This document shows, piece by piece, positions 55,719-64,000 of a stretch of 64,000 bases of DNA. The DNA is from Gonocerus acuteangulatus. Its lineage: Eukaryota > Arthropoda > Insecta > Hemiptera > Coreidae. Under the pieces are notes generated by a model. The model was not told the origin of the DNA and did not search any database. It worked only from the letters and a program-made list of their open reading frames with translations. Positions within the stretch are counted from its first letter, which is position 1. Every line of letters begins with the position of its first letter. The stretch is from positions 24,111,273 through 24,175,272 of the forward strand of contig OX328128.1 in NCBI GenBank assembly GCA_946811695.1, read 5' to 3'. The translations under genes and the position numbers were made by a program.

Positions 55719-56435
55719 TAGATGCTCCCTAATCCGGCGTCGTCGGGACCAGGGTACATTCGGATAAGAGAAAATTCCAGGTTGTAGAATTCAGTTCGAA
55801 ACTGTCACTTATGTGTTTGAAAAACCTTATTAATGAAGGATACAATAATATGTAAGATTGTTAATATTGCAAATTCAACTAAAATGTAGGTACCGAATTA
55901 TAAAAGAAATTCAAAATATGTAAATCTTTGCTGGGGTATTAATTACAAGTGCATATGAATGTCAAAGTTTCAAGGAATAAACATACCGTCATTAACATGT
56001 CAAAAATCTCGTTTTTCAGATCCGATACTTTGCTCTTGGATTGTGGACGATACGTCTTGTCCCTAATTGTCGCAACCCTAACCCCTTTAGAATAGCCGTT
56101 CATGCCTTAAATAAAGCATGGAATAAGACCATTTTTCTATATATTACTTTGTCAATCTATCGAATATGTTCGTTCGCTAGTTTGCTTGGGTTTTCATATT
56201 CAATAGCTATAATTTAACACGGTAGGGACGATATGTAGACAAACGGCCAAGCAGCAGGTGCCTTAGTAGAAACATCTATTTTCAATGAAATACCACGAAA
56301 CAAATGATTGGCTAGCTAGGAAAGGTTTTCTAGAAACCCTCGAGCAGGTCCAGCTCCGTCGAGCTCCGAAATCCGTCACTCATTCCTCTCGGAGACCGAC
56401 GGACAACAGAACGCCGGATAACGTAGAGACTATTG
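55716..56435. mobile_element. Pogo-like short nonautonomous element, copy 2
   Basis: Starts CAGTAGATGCTCCCTAATCC and ends GCCGGATAACGTAGAGACTA then TTG, imperfect terminal inverted repeats matching 11496-12075 in opposite orientation. The inner TCCGTCACTCATTCCTCTCGG segment is shared. ~720 bp, no transposase. Confidence 0.65.
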
Positions 56436-56436
56436 T

Positions 56437-56449
56437 TTGTATGTATGTA

Positions 56450-56527
<78 letters not shown>

Positions 56528-56534
56528 TGTATAT
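56437..56534. repeat. (TGTA)n-(TG)n microsatellite
   Basis: GTATGTATGTATG runs into about 36 TG units. Confidence 0.95.
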
Positions 56535-56936
56535 ATATGCTTAAAGTTGAACAGCTCTAAGAACGTTAACGCTTTACAAAAACTAACGCCATAACTTTTT
56601 TAGTTGTAGCCGTTACTGAAAGAGAATAAGACAGAATAAAGATGGAAGACACGGGCGTAGCATCGTCTAGGTTAGGAATAAAACAAGAGAGACCATTAGT
56701 CTCGGCAAGGAGGTAGGAAAGTAACCAAATCAGCGGGTAGGTGGAGCTCTACCTCTTTGGGCTGGAGGTCTTTCCTTCACATTGAACGAACAGGTCTTGA
56801 ACATCACGCAGGCATTCGACATGTTATTTTAAGGTCCAATATGATAAACACAGGAGATATTTTTAAAATTTGTATCATTGATTCGTGTGTTTATAGCGTG
56901 AACTCCACTTTAATACATATTATCACATGCGTATGT

Positions 56937-57002
<66 letters not shown>

Positions 57003-57149
57003 CAAAACCTGGTTCAATAAACAGTTAATAATAAATGTACTCACAGTTAGTGCAAAAAAAAAAATAAATAAATTAGAAACCAAATAAGTCATATTAGAGT
57101 CTAATAACGTAAATAAAGTTAAAGAATAGAAAAAAATATCTTCCTACAT
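56535..57149. other. No gene; contains a (TA)n array
   Basis: TA array at 56939-57000. The remaining sequence shows no gene or repeat I recognise. Confidence 0.4.
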
Positions 57150-57200
57150 GGCGAATCGAACTTGGAACCTTGCAGTTATCAGCAAGCAGGCATGAAAAAG
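57150..57200 (-). repeat. tRNA 3'-half-like sequence
   Basis: On the minus strand GCAAGGTTCCAAGTTCGATT then CGCC resembles the variable and T arms of a tRNA, including a B box. No 5' half is evident. It lies 70 bp from a 5S-derived fragment. Confidence 0.3.
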
Positions 57201-57270
57201 CAGCAGTGGATAGCATATTTAGCTTTGGACTTCAGTTTTCAAACAACTGACAAAATATGTTATAGCAAAA

Positions 57271-57346
57271 TTGAATAGAGATCACCGAAGTTAAGCAATG
57301 TCGGGCGTGGTCAGAACCTGAATGGGTGGCCGACTACGTGCGCCGT
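57271..57346 (+). repeat. 5S rRNA-derived fragment
   Basis: TTGAATAGAGATCACCGAAG, TTAAGCAATGTCGGGCGTGG, TCAGAACCTGAATGGGTGGC and CGACTACGTGCGCCGTT follow eukaryotic 5S rRNA from about position 20 to the 3' end. The 5' end is missing and ~13 nt before GATCACC are deleted. An A-rich tail follows. Confidence 0.75.
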
Positions 57347-57531
57347 TAAAAACGAAAAAAAAAACTGACAATGTGTCAAAGATGAAATTATGACGTTCCG
57401 CAGCGGTCCGCTTAGTGAAAATTTCATTTTTCATAAGTCAAAATTTCTGACAATTCACTCTTGTTTGCGTGTGTTTAACGGCGTATCAACACTTTGGGTA
57501 TTAACGCCTGGCTATCTAAAGGTGTCCACCT

Positions 57532-57666
57532 TTTTAGCGCGGTTCCTCCCTCCCCCATAGGGAGGAACACCGCTTATAAGGTTGATCTCATGACGGAAGT
57601 GCCGACTAGAAAATTTTGCGTTTCAGAACCCCTAGAGACCGAAAATGATGGTGGTTAAAATTTGTG

Positions 57667-57729
<63 letters not shown>

Positions 57730-58671
57730 CTGTTCGCTCTCGAGGTCGAAGACCAATGGTCGGATTTTGATGAAATTTGGTACAAAAATCTTTCGTCTAA
57801 TTTGAAAGGTCAAGTTCGTTAACCAGCAGAATCCGCCCACTAGAAGATGGCGTTTGGGGCGAAATTCGCGAAAAAAAATAGTAACGCTTACGTTTTTGAG
57901 TTCATAAGCTTGTAACTCGTTTTATAGGAAAACGAATGAAACCATTTTCAAGGCGATAGCTTTAACCGTTTTCGAGAAAATTGGAAAAATAGTTTTTGAA
58001 TACCGTTTTTAGTTTGGGTACTTAGAATCATGGGATTCAGTTGAAACATTTTCTGTACATTTTCTACTTTCATTAAAACTAATATGTTGAAATTTTGGTT
58101 ACGTTTGGAGTTAAGGAAGGGTTAGAATAAAATATTTTATTAACAGACATAAAAAGTTTTGGTAACTTTGTATACTTTCCGTAATATCTTGAAAAAGGTT
58201 GAGAATCTTGGTAAACGGAGGAATACCATTAGAAAGCTTACTAAATGCTCTACAAAAAAGGTTCTGATCAATGTTTTGATCAGGCGATGTCAATCGGAGA
58301 AATAAGTGCTTAGAACTTTAAAGTAATTGATTTCGCTTATTCGAACTGTTCTTTTTGTCTCTTTTTATTCCTTGTTATTTTTTAATTGCTTACAGTTGGA
58401 TAATGTATTTGATAATAAATCAGGTTAAGAAAAATAAGAAAAACAATTTAATGTTAGAGATATGGATTTCCAAGATATAGCTTTTCAACTGCCTAGCGGG
58501 GTCCTTCCTAGGGAGGGTTGGCCGACCCATCCAGGTAAGATCGAAAATCAAGACCTTTCTAGAAATTTGTACCTAAAGTAATAACAGCTTCTATTTTAAT
58601 CATTCTAAATGAGTCTAGGGATAAGAACGGAACCGCGCTAAGATGATGCAGTTCCTGCGAGTCGGACTTTT
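57532..58671 (-). repeat. Family A repeat, complete standard-length copy
   Basis: TTTTAGCGCGGTTCCTCCCT, CCCCCATAGGGAGGAACACC hairpin end; TTCAGAACCCCTAGAGACCG; (TA)n 57666-57725; TTTGTCTGTTCGCTC; GGTCGGATTTTGATGAAATT, TGGTACAAAAATC; GTTCGTTAACCAGCAGAATC; ACGCTTACGTTTTTGAGTTC; and the opposite end GGAACCGCGCTAAGATGATG then CAGTTCCTGCGAGTCGGAC. A single copy of the segment doubled at 37793-38760. This is the best reference for the family. Confidence 0.85.
57666..57725. repeat. (TA)n inside family A
   Basis: TA array between AATTTGTG and TTTGTCTG. Confidence 0.95.
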
Positions 58672-58683
58672 ATTTTATATAAT

Positions 58684-58789
58684 GCCAACACCACGTGGTC
58701 GGTCACCCATTCAGGTACTGGCCACGACCGACTTTGCGTAGCTTCGGTGATCTACGGGAACTGGTGCATTCAACGTGGCTATGGCCGTT
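58684..58789 (-). rRNA. 5S rRNA-derived copy, near full length, probably nonfunctional
   Basis: On the minus strand AACGGCCATAGCCACGTTGA, ATGCACCAGTTCCCGTAGAT, CACCGAAGCTACGCAAAGTC, TGGCCAGTACCTGAATGGGT, GACCGACCACGTGGTGTTGG and C track the whole of eukaryotic 5S rRNA, including the internal control region. At 106 nt it is ~13 nt shorter than the usual ~119; the loss lies after GTGACCG. Several core bases differ (for example AAGCTACGCAAAGTCGGTC for AAGTTAAGCAGCGTCGGGC), and no T-run terminator follows. A pseudogene or 5S-derived SINE head is more likely than a working gene. Confidence 0.65.
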
Positions 58790-59104
58790 TGCTCTTTAAT
58801 AACTGTTCGGGTTTCCAGTTTGGAACCCGTCAGCTCCGAATTGAGAGTCCTATACGTTGCACAGTGGGACGAATGAGCAATCTAGGAGGAAAAAATTCTG
58901 TATTACTTAAATAGACACGGCAACTAGATTCAAATGAACAATAACAACTTAAGATGAACTTATAACATGTTTGAAGGCGCTTTACACATATTAACAAGTA
59001 AGCAGCTACATCTTTGTCATTGTTAAACAATAGACTTTATATAAAAAACACTCAACTGACCTGACCCAGGCATGTAAAGGCAATGTACCAAATTTATAAT
59101 ATTC
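58790..59104. other. No gene seen
   Basis: ACGTTGCACAGTGGGACGAA at 58854-58873 recurs inverted near 61035 and in part near 10018. No coding frame. Confidence 0.4.
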
Positions 59105-59244
59105 CTTTAGAGCGGTTCCTCCCTCTCTCTATGGGGAGAAACACCGATTATAAGGTTGACCTCATGACACTATCCAGAAATGGCAACTAGAAAGTAAGTT
59201 TTACGTTTCAGAACCTATAGAACTAAAACATAATGGTGGTTCAA

Positions 59245-59294
<50 letters not shown>

Positions 59295-59530
59295 AGATAG
59301 ATATTTTCTACATGTTTTAATTTCATCTAAACTAAGATATTTAAAGTTTGGTTAGATTTGGAGTTAAAGAAGTATTGGAGTAAGAAATATGTTTTTAATA
59401 GGCATGATAAGTTTTGTATCTCTTCGTAAAACGGTTGAAAAATAGTGGTAAGTGTAAGGCGACTATTCGAAACCTTACTAAACGCTCTATAAAAAAATGT
59501 TCTGAAGCAATTTTCGAGTCGGACTTTTTT
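59105..59530 (-). repeat. Family A repeat, internally deleted copy
   Basis: TTTAGAGCGGTTCCTCCCTC, GGTTGACCTCATGACACTAT, TTTCAGAACCTATAGAACTA, (TA)n at 59249-59291, then a jump to TTCATCTAAACTAAGATATT, TGGAGTTAAAGAAGTATTGG and the AGTCGGACTTTTTT terminus. Both outer ends are kept while the middle ~600 bp is lost, as expected of a short derivative that still carries both termini. Confidence 0.75.
59249..59291. repeat. (TA)n inside family A
   Basis: TA array at the conserved A position. Confidence 0.95.
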
Positions 59531-59759
59531 ACTTGAAGATAAAAGAGGAAGATCGTTCATAGATATCTGAGTATCTCTACAAGGTTTTGAATAATTTCTT
59601 TTTGAGCTGAAACAAGTATCTGAGTTTTGAGGCTTACAATGCTCTGAACGATTATGGTTTCGAATGTTTCAGTAACGGCCAAATCACACGATGAAGAAGC
59701 CAAGATGTTATGATGATGAAAGCCAAGATGTTATCAAGACTTCTTTCATTTGCAATATT
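59531..59759. other. No gene seen
   Basis: A short tandem AGCCAAGATGTTAT duplication lies near 59698-59733. Confidence 0.4.
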
Positions 59760-59918
59760 TTTTTTTTTTTAATTCATTCTCAGTTTATTTTTTGTTTATT
59801 TATTTATTCCTATTTTTATTTGGTTTTTATATTCATTTTGTTAATGTATTTCTTTTCTCCCTTAACCATTTGTAAATAATACTTTTATGTATTGGTTCAA
59901 ATAAATATTGATTGATTG
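59760..59918 (+). repeat. Possible non-LTR 3' end with (TTGA)n tail
   Basis: T-rich sequence ending TTTGTAAATAATACTTTTAT, then CAAATAAATATTGATTGATT. A similar TATTGATTGATTGATTG patch occurs near 39408. (TTGA)n tails occur in several non-LTR clades. No coding remnant. Confidence 0.3.
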
Positions 59919-61065
59919 AATTACCCTAGGGATTCTCGGGGGGGGGGGATAATGGGTAAATATAATGGCCTGTTAATTTATAGTCTACCACCACAGCAAG
60001 GGCAACTTTATTAAAAGACACATATGATTAGTTTCACTAAATCATTATTTTCATTTGAGTTGCAAATACTGAGGGAGATTGAAGTATTTCTCTGATAAGA
60101 TTTAGCATCGAATCTTCACCGACTTCCTAACAGATTCTTCTTTGGCGAATGCTAATTCTTTCGTACTGTGTGACTTTATAATAACTTTAACTTTATTTAA
60201 CTTTCCTCGGGCACAGCAAGCATCGAATCGTTCAATAGAGCGACCGAAAGCGACGGACAAGTAGATGGCAAAATTTCTTGAAACAAGTATTCGAACATGA
60301 ACATCATGTCTAGCCAATGATTATTTTCAATTATAAATCTGTCCGGATATCTTCATTTTCGTCGTGCCATTTCATTTTCATTTTCGCAATTTTCTATTTT
60401 AAATGAGTCTTTAATGTAGCTGAAAACGTTCGAATAATATTTACTATCTCAAACGTTTCCCAAATATGGCAATATATATTGAATCTACATCCTTACAATT
60501 TCACCAAATACTAAATAGCTTCATACGCGGAAATGGAATTTATTTTCCACAAAACACATAAGCACACGAAAGCAGCTAAATGTTTCAATTTTGTCTCATA
60601 TACTTTCTAAGTAACCTGTACAATAAATTTCACAAAGGTACTTTGAGGTACTTTTTAGTAAAAGTCCTTTTAAGTTTTAAAAATGCCTTACTTTAAAGCA
60701 TGTTAAAAAAAATTATAATAATGGGTCAAATTATAAACTAATTATTTGGAGAATCACTTGCTTGAATAACATTAGTATATATTCACTAATAAAAAACTAA
60801 AAATGAAAAAAATATCAGTACGGTGATGTACGGAGCTCAATTGAATGATTGAATAGTTTAAACCAAATGTAACCCGTCGAATCAAATACTATTTACAGCG
60901 TTATGTTTACTTTGGAATTCGCCTGCTAAAATCAAAACAACCTCGAATTGGGTTCCAACAACATCTCCCCTTTACACTAAATACAACAGTTTCATCAATT
61001 TCGAACATGACTTTTTTCCACCAAGATTGGTCATTCGTCCCACTGTGCGCTGTTGAGCTACCCTA
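59919..61065. other. No gene seen
   Basis: AT-rich. A G-run is at 59939-59948. TTCGTCCCACTGTGCGCTGT near 61032 is the inverted dispersed motif of 58854. A 71-codon minus frame (60102-60317) is unsupported. Confidence 0.35.
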
Positions 61066-61178
61066 TGGCACTCCCCGGATCAAGACCTACACGTGTGCCA
61101 AGTTTGGTCAAACGGTGAGAATTTGTAGAAGGAACAAACAGACATAAAACAGCTGAATTTCATTTATATATACATTGC
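61066..61178 (-). mobile_element. Helitron-like element fragment
   Basis: ACTCCCCGGATCAAGACCTA, GTGTGCCAAGTTTGGTCAAA, CGGTGAGAATTTGT and AACAAACAGACATAAAACAG correspond to the start-side half of the copies at 26489 and 29387. The CTAG end is absent. Confidence 0.55.
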
Positions 61179-61217
61179 ATTCATGAGGAATGCGAAGTAA
61201 TTTAACAAGCCAGCCAA

Positions 61218-61461
61218 TGAATGTGCTTAGCTTCGCAACTCCTGCGTGACGGACTTCTTATATTATCAGTAGGAAGTGAGGTTTTTTGCATATAACGTCG
61301 ATCCCAGAACACGTAGATTCCCCGATTGGAAGGAAATGTGTCTCTTAAGAGCCTTTGTCGACCGTCCAAATTTGGTTTAACTCGGGTAAATGTTCTTTGA
61401 ATGTGCTTAGCTTCGCAACTCCTGCGTGACGGACTTCTTATATTATCAGTAGGAAGTGAGG
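61218..61461 (+). repeat. Nested direct repeats X-Y-X
   Basis: A 64-bp word X (GAATGTGCTTAGCTTCGCAA, CTCCTGCGTGACGGACTTCT, ...GGAAGTGAGG) occurs at 61218-61281 and again at ~61398-61461. Between lies Y, ~118 bp (GCATATAACGTCGATCCCAG ... GGTAAATGTTCTTTG), which is found again at 63832-63951. X contains the CTGCGTGACGGACTT motif seen at the A/B ends. Confidence 0.8.
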
Positions 61462-62002
61462 CCGTTAACCGTCCTTATCAAAATCAGATAGCGATTGAAG
61501 ATAAGAATATGCTGACTGTAAATCCAGATAGAGAAATCTTAACGTGAAGAGACATCCGTCGTGAAATGAAAAATTCAACAGCTGTCGACAGCGGTGAAGG
61601 CCGAACTCACAAAGGCGGTAAGGTAGAACGTGTCACCATTTTCAATAGATGTGTCTTCACGACAACAGCTTTAATACTCAGAGGCACTTCACGAGGCTCA
61701 GGCTCAATTAAGTATTCCCTTTTTAGATAAAGGAGTTTTGAATCTTACAAGTGACAATGCCGCATTTATAAGTAATTTCTATGAAAAACTTAGTATATAA
61801 CACGAAAAATAAATGGCGTGGCTCTGTCTCACTTTTTATTTATTTAAGGAGCTCCATAACAGCAAAATGATTTTCTCGAATACTTTGCATGGTCGTATAT
61901 GACGGGGGGGGGGGGGGGAGGAGGGGCTGCAGCCATGTGTAAAAACCTCAAAAAAAAAAAAAAAAAAAATTATAATAACATCATTTACTAGGGGAGTATA
62001 TA
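61462..62002. other. No gene; poly-G repeat
   Basis: A G-run followed by GAGGAGGGGCTGCAGCC (61903-61934) and AAAAACCTCA with an A-run resemble 13796-13870 and are probably the same repeat family. Confidence 0.4.
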
Positions 62003-63308
62003 CAGGGTGTCCCACATTGAGATGTCATAACTTTAAGGGTTTATTCTACACCTCATTTGTAGTTCAGGGACGCAGAAATGAGCGTCCTACCTCAACATGT
62101 AGCAGAGATATTTAAACTTTTGTCTATTTTCAAAAATATTGGGTTTTCTTGTGAAAAACTGATTTTTCCGGATTTCTGGTCATGTGTCCGTCATGTAAAT
62201 AACGACCACATTTTTAGAATCTACATTCAATTTCCAATAAGAAACACCAGTTATTGAAATGTTGTCATGTAAATTAGGAGCTACACTAACAGCCATATAG
62301 ATGTGAACTATTGTTATTAGGGTTTTCTCAACTCCTTCAATTTTTTCTTAATCGGCTATTTGTTGACTTAGCGGTTTGCCTCCGCCTCAAAAGTTGCCTT
62401 TAAAATGGTACCCTGTTGTTTTAAAAACAAAAATTATTTAAGTCTATTTTTTCTGATTTCTAAGTCAAACCCAATACATTTGCTTTAGCGTGAAGAAGCC
62501 ATTACGAACACATTATTTAATTTCACGCGAATATAGTGAAGTCCCATCCTTCCAACATTAGGTATACACACTTTTTGCTCTGATTAAGGATTAGGGGACA
62601 CCGTGGAAAGAGTGAAATATGTCAGAAGAACATTTTGGAAATAATCACTCAATTAATCAATCAACGTATAAAAATATAAGATCTGTATTTATTGTGTTAA
62701 AATAATAATAATAATTGTGATTATTTCAAACATGTTCTTCTGTCATCTTTCATTCTTTCCAAAGTGCCCCCTAATCCTTAATCTGAGCAAAAACTGTGTA
62801 TACCTAATGTTGGAAGGATGGGATATCGCCATATTCGCGTGAAATTAAATAATGTGTTCAGATTGGCTTCTTCAAGCTACAGCAAATGTATTGGTTTTGA
62901 CTTAGAAATCAGAAAAAATAGACTTAAATAATTTTTGTTTTTAAAACAACAGGGTACCATTTTAGAGCCTATTAAATAAGGAAACTTTTGAGGCGGAGGC
63001 AAACCGCCTTAGCTGATTAGAAGAAGTTAAGATAACCCTAATAACAATAGTTCGCATCTATATGGCTCTTAGTGGAGCTCCTAATTTACACGACAACATT
63101 TCAATAACGGGTGTTTCCTATTGGAAATTGAATGTAGATTCTAAAAATGTGGTCGTCATTTACGATACATAGACCAGAAATCCGGAAACACTGTTTTTCA
63201 TAAGAAAACCCGATGTCGAGATAGGACGCTCATTTCTGCGTCCCTGAACTACAAATGAAGTGCAGAATAAACCCTTAAAATTATGACATCTCAATGTGGG
63301 ACACCCTG
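62003..63308. mobile_element. Noncoding 1.3-kb foldback element
   Basis: Ends CAGGGTGTCCCACATTGAGA and the complement, between TA dinucleotides (62001-62002, 63309-63310). The arms (~62003-62640 and ~62740-63308) stay complementary over ~600 bp, for example CTGAACTACAAATGA with TCATTTGTAGTTCAG and GGTTTGCCTCCGCCTCAAAA with its complement. The A/T-rich centre holds ATAATAATAATAATTG. There is no transposase or other long frame, so it is nonautonomous. CAGGGTGTCCCA-type ends occur in several TA-targeting families. Confidence 0.85.
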
Positions 63309-63831
63309 TATAGTGGTGGTGGGTCACCGATTAGGCCTAATTTTTTCTGGCGATTCTACATCGAAAAATAGTCGACACGTGTCCGAGCGTTCCGTCCAAT
63401 GCGCCTTAGGAGCCGAGAAATAAAATAAAATAGGTTGAAAATGGTTTATTTTATTTCTTGAGTTTATATGATATCGAAATTAGTTTTTCACCAATTTATT
63501 TGTTTTAGAGAGCAGATTAAACGAAAAGTATAATCGTTCAACAATTGCAGATTTTAAATCAGCACCCCAAGGAACCCTAATGTGATAAATACCATCGAAA
63601 AAAAAAAATAATAATTTTTCCCAGTCTGGAAGAGACTAAAAATGTGTATGCGAAAAAGTAACGTGACGTTTTGAAATTCAATATTTCGTTTTGAGATAAG
63701 GAGATTTTTACTTCCTTGAGCTCTTTCAAAAGATGAAAGACTCCTTTTTCTGACCATATAAATGGCTATTGTATTATCTCAAAAAGTAATTGTAAAAAAT
63801 TATTCTCAAAATAAAAATAAAATGTAAACGT
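63309..63831. other. No gene seen
   Basis: AT-rich; a 67-codon minus frame (63554-63757) is unsupported. Confidence 0.4.
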
Positions 63832-63951
63832 TTTTTTGCATATAACGTCGATCCCAGAACACGTAGATTCCCCGATTGGAAGGAAATGTGTCACTTAAGA
63901 GCCTTTATCGACCGTCCAAATTTGGTTTAACTAGGGTAAATGTTCTTTGAA
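63832..63951 (+). repeat. Repeat Y, second copy
   Basis: TTTTTTGCATATAACGTCGA, TCCCAGAACACGTAGATTCC and TTGGAAGGAAATGTGTCACT match 61283-61400 with a few substitutions. Here Y is not flanked by X. The window ends soon after. Confidence 0.8.
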
Positions 63952-64000
63952 ATATTGCAGGATTTTTGAATCTTTCATAACATCTTAAGGGACTGGACTT

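Noticed and set aside
58684..58789. Functional 5S rRNA gene
   Set aside because: About 13 nt short, with several changed core bases and no T-run terminator.

Overview
The window is eukaryotic: AT-rich, with very long (TA)n microsatellites, almost no long open reading frames, and a dense, nested population of transposable-element (TE) copies. No bacterial gene organisation is present. The mix of TEs (R2-type non-LTR retrotransposon, mariner, Tc1 and pogo-like DNA transposons, Helitron-like short elements, tRNA- and 5S-derived repeats) and the extreme (TA)n load fit an arthropod. A parasitic copepod such as a sea louse is my best guess, but that is an impression and not proof.

The only long intact gene is on the minus strand at 48828-51746: a 972-residue R2-like protein with a C2H2 finger, reverse transcriptase, CCHC knuckle and restriction-like endonuclease. 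About 2.7 kb further on in its direction of transcription (45725-46175) lies a 5'-truncated relative that keeps the last ~50 codons and the 3' UTR. A second non-LTR remnant (40880-42105) carries RNase H-region and zinc-knuckle tail sequences and is split by a mariner palindrome.

DNA transposons: Tc1-like at 27820-29364 (dead transposase), a Tc1-like foldback at 54053-55659, a mariner palindrome at 41031-41728, a pogo/CENP-B-like element at 43294-44793, two short pogo-like relatives at 11496-12075 and 55716-56435, a ~590-bp MITE at 23582-24170, a noncoding 1.3-kb foldback at 62003-63308 and a mini-hairpin at 8811-8908. Several sit inside (TA)n arrays, which supply their TA target.

Two related noncoding families dominate. 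I call them A (5935, 7088, 17160, 37521, 47343, 57532, 59105) and B (14894, 20752, 30608). Both carry an internal (TA)n array, a TGTCTGTT-type block beside it, a terminal hairpin and a shared opposite end with the AGTCCGTC motif. Five shorter Helitron-like copies (22480, 26489, 29387, 46496, 61066) have the same (TA)n/TGTCTGTC side and a CTAG end. Amplification of these elements would explain why (TA)n arrays are so common here.

Possible host coding sequence is sparse: a candidate two-exon segment at 36606-37494 (minus), a damaged segment at 31871-32145 (minus) and a possible terminal exon at 24352-24548 (plus). Other items are a 43-bp minisatellite (32213-32700), three 5S rRNA-derived copies and tRNA-derived SINEs. 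The most unusual themes are the repeated conversion of unrelated TA transposons into near-perfect palindromes, the modular (TA)n-carrying superfamily, and a hammerhead-like fold in a possible Penelope-like tail at 7437-7600.
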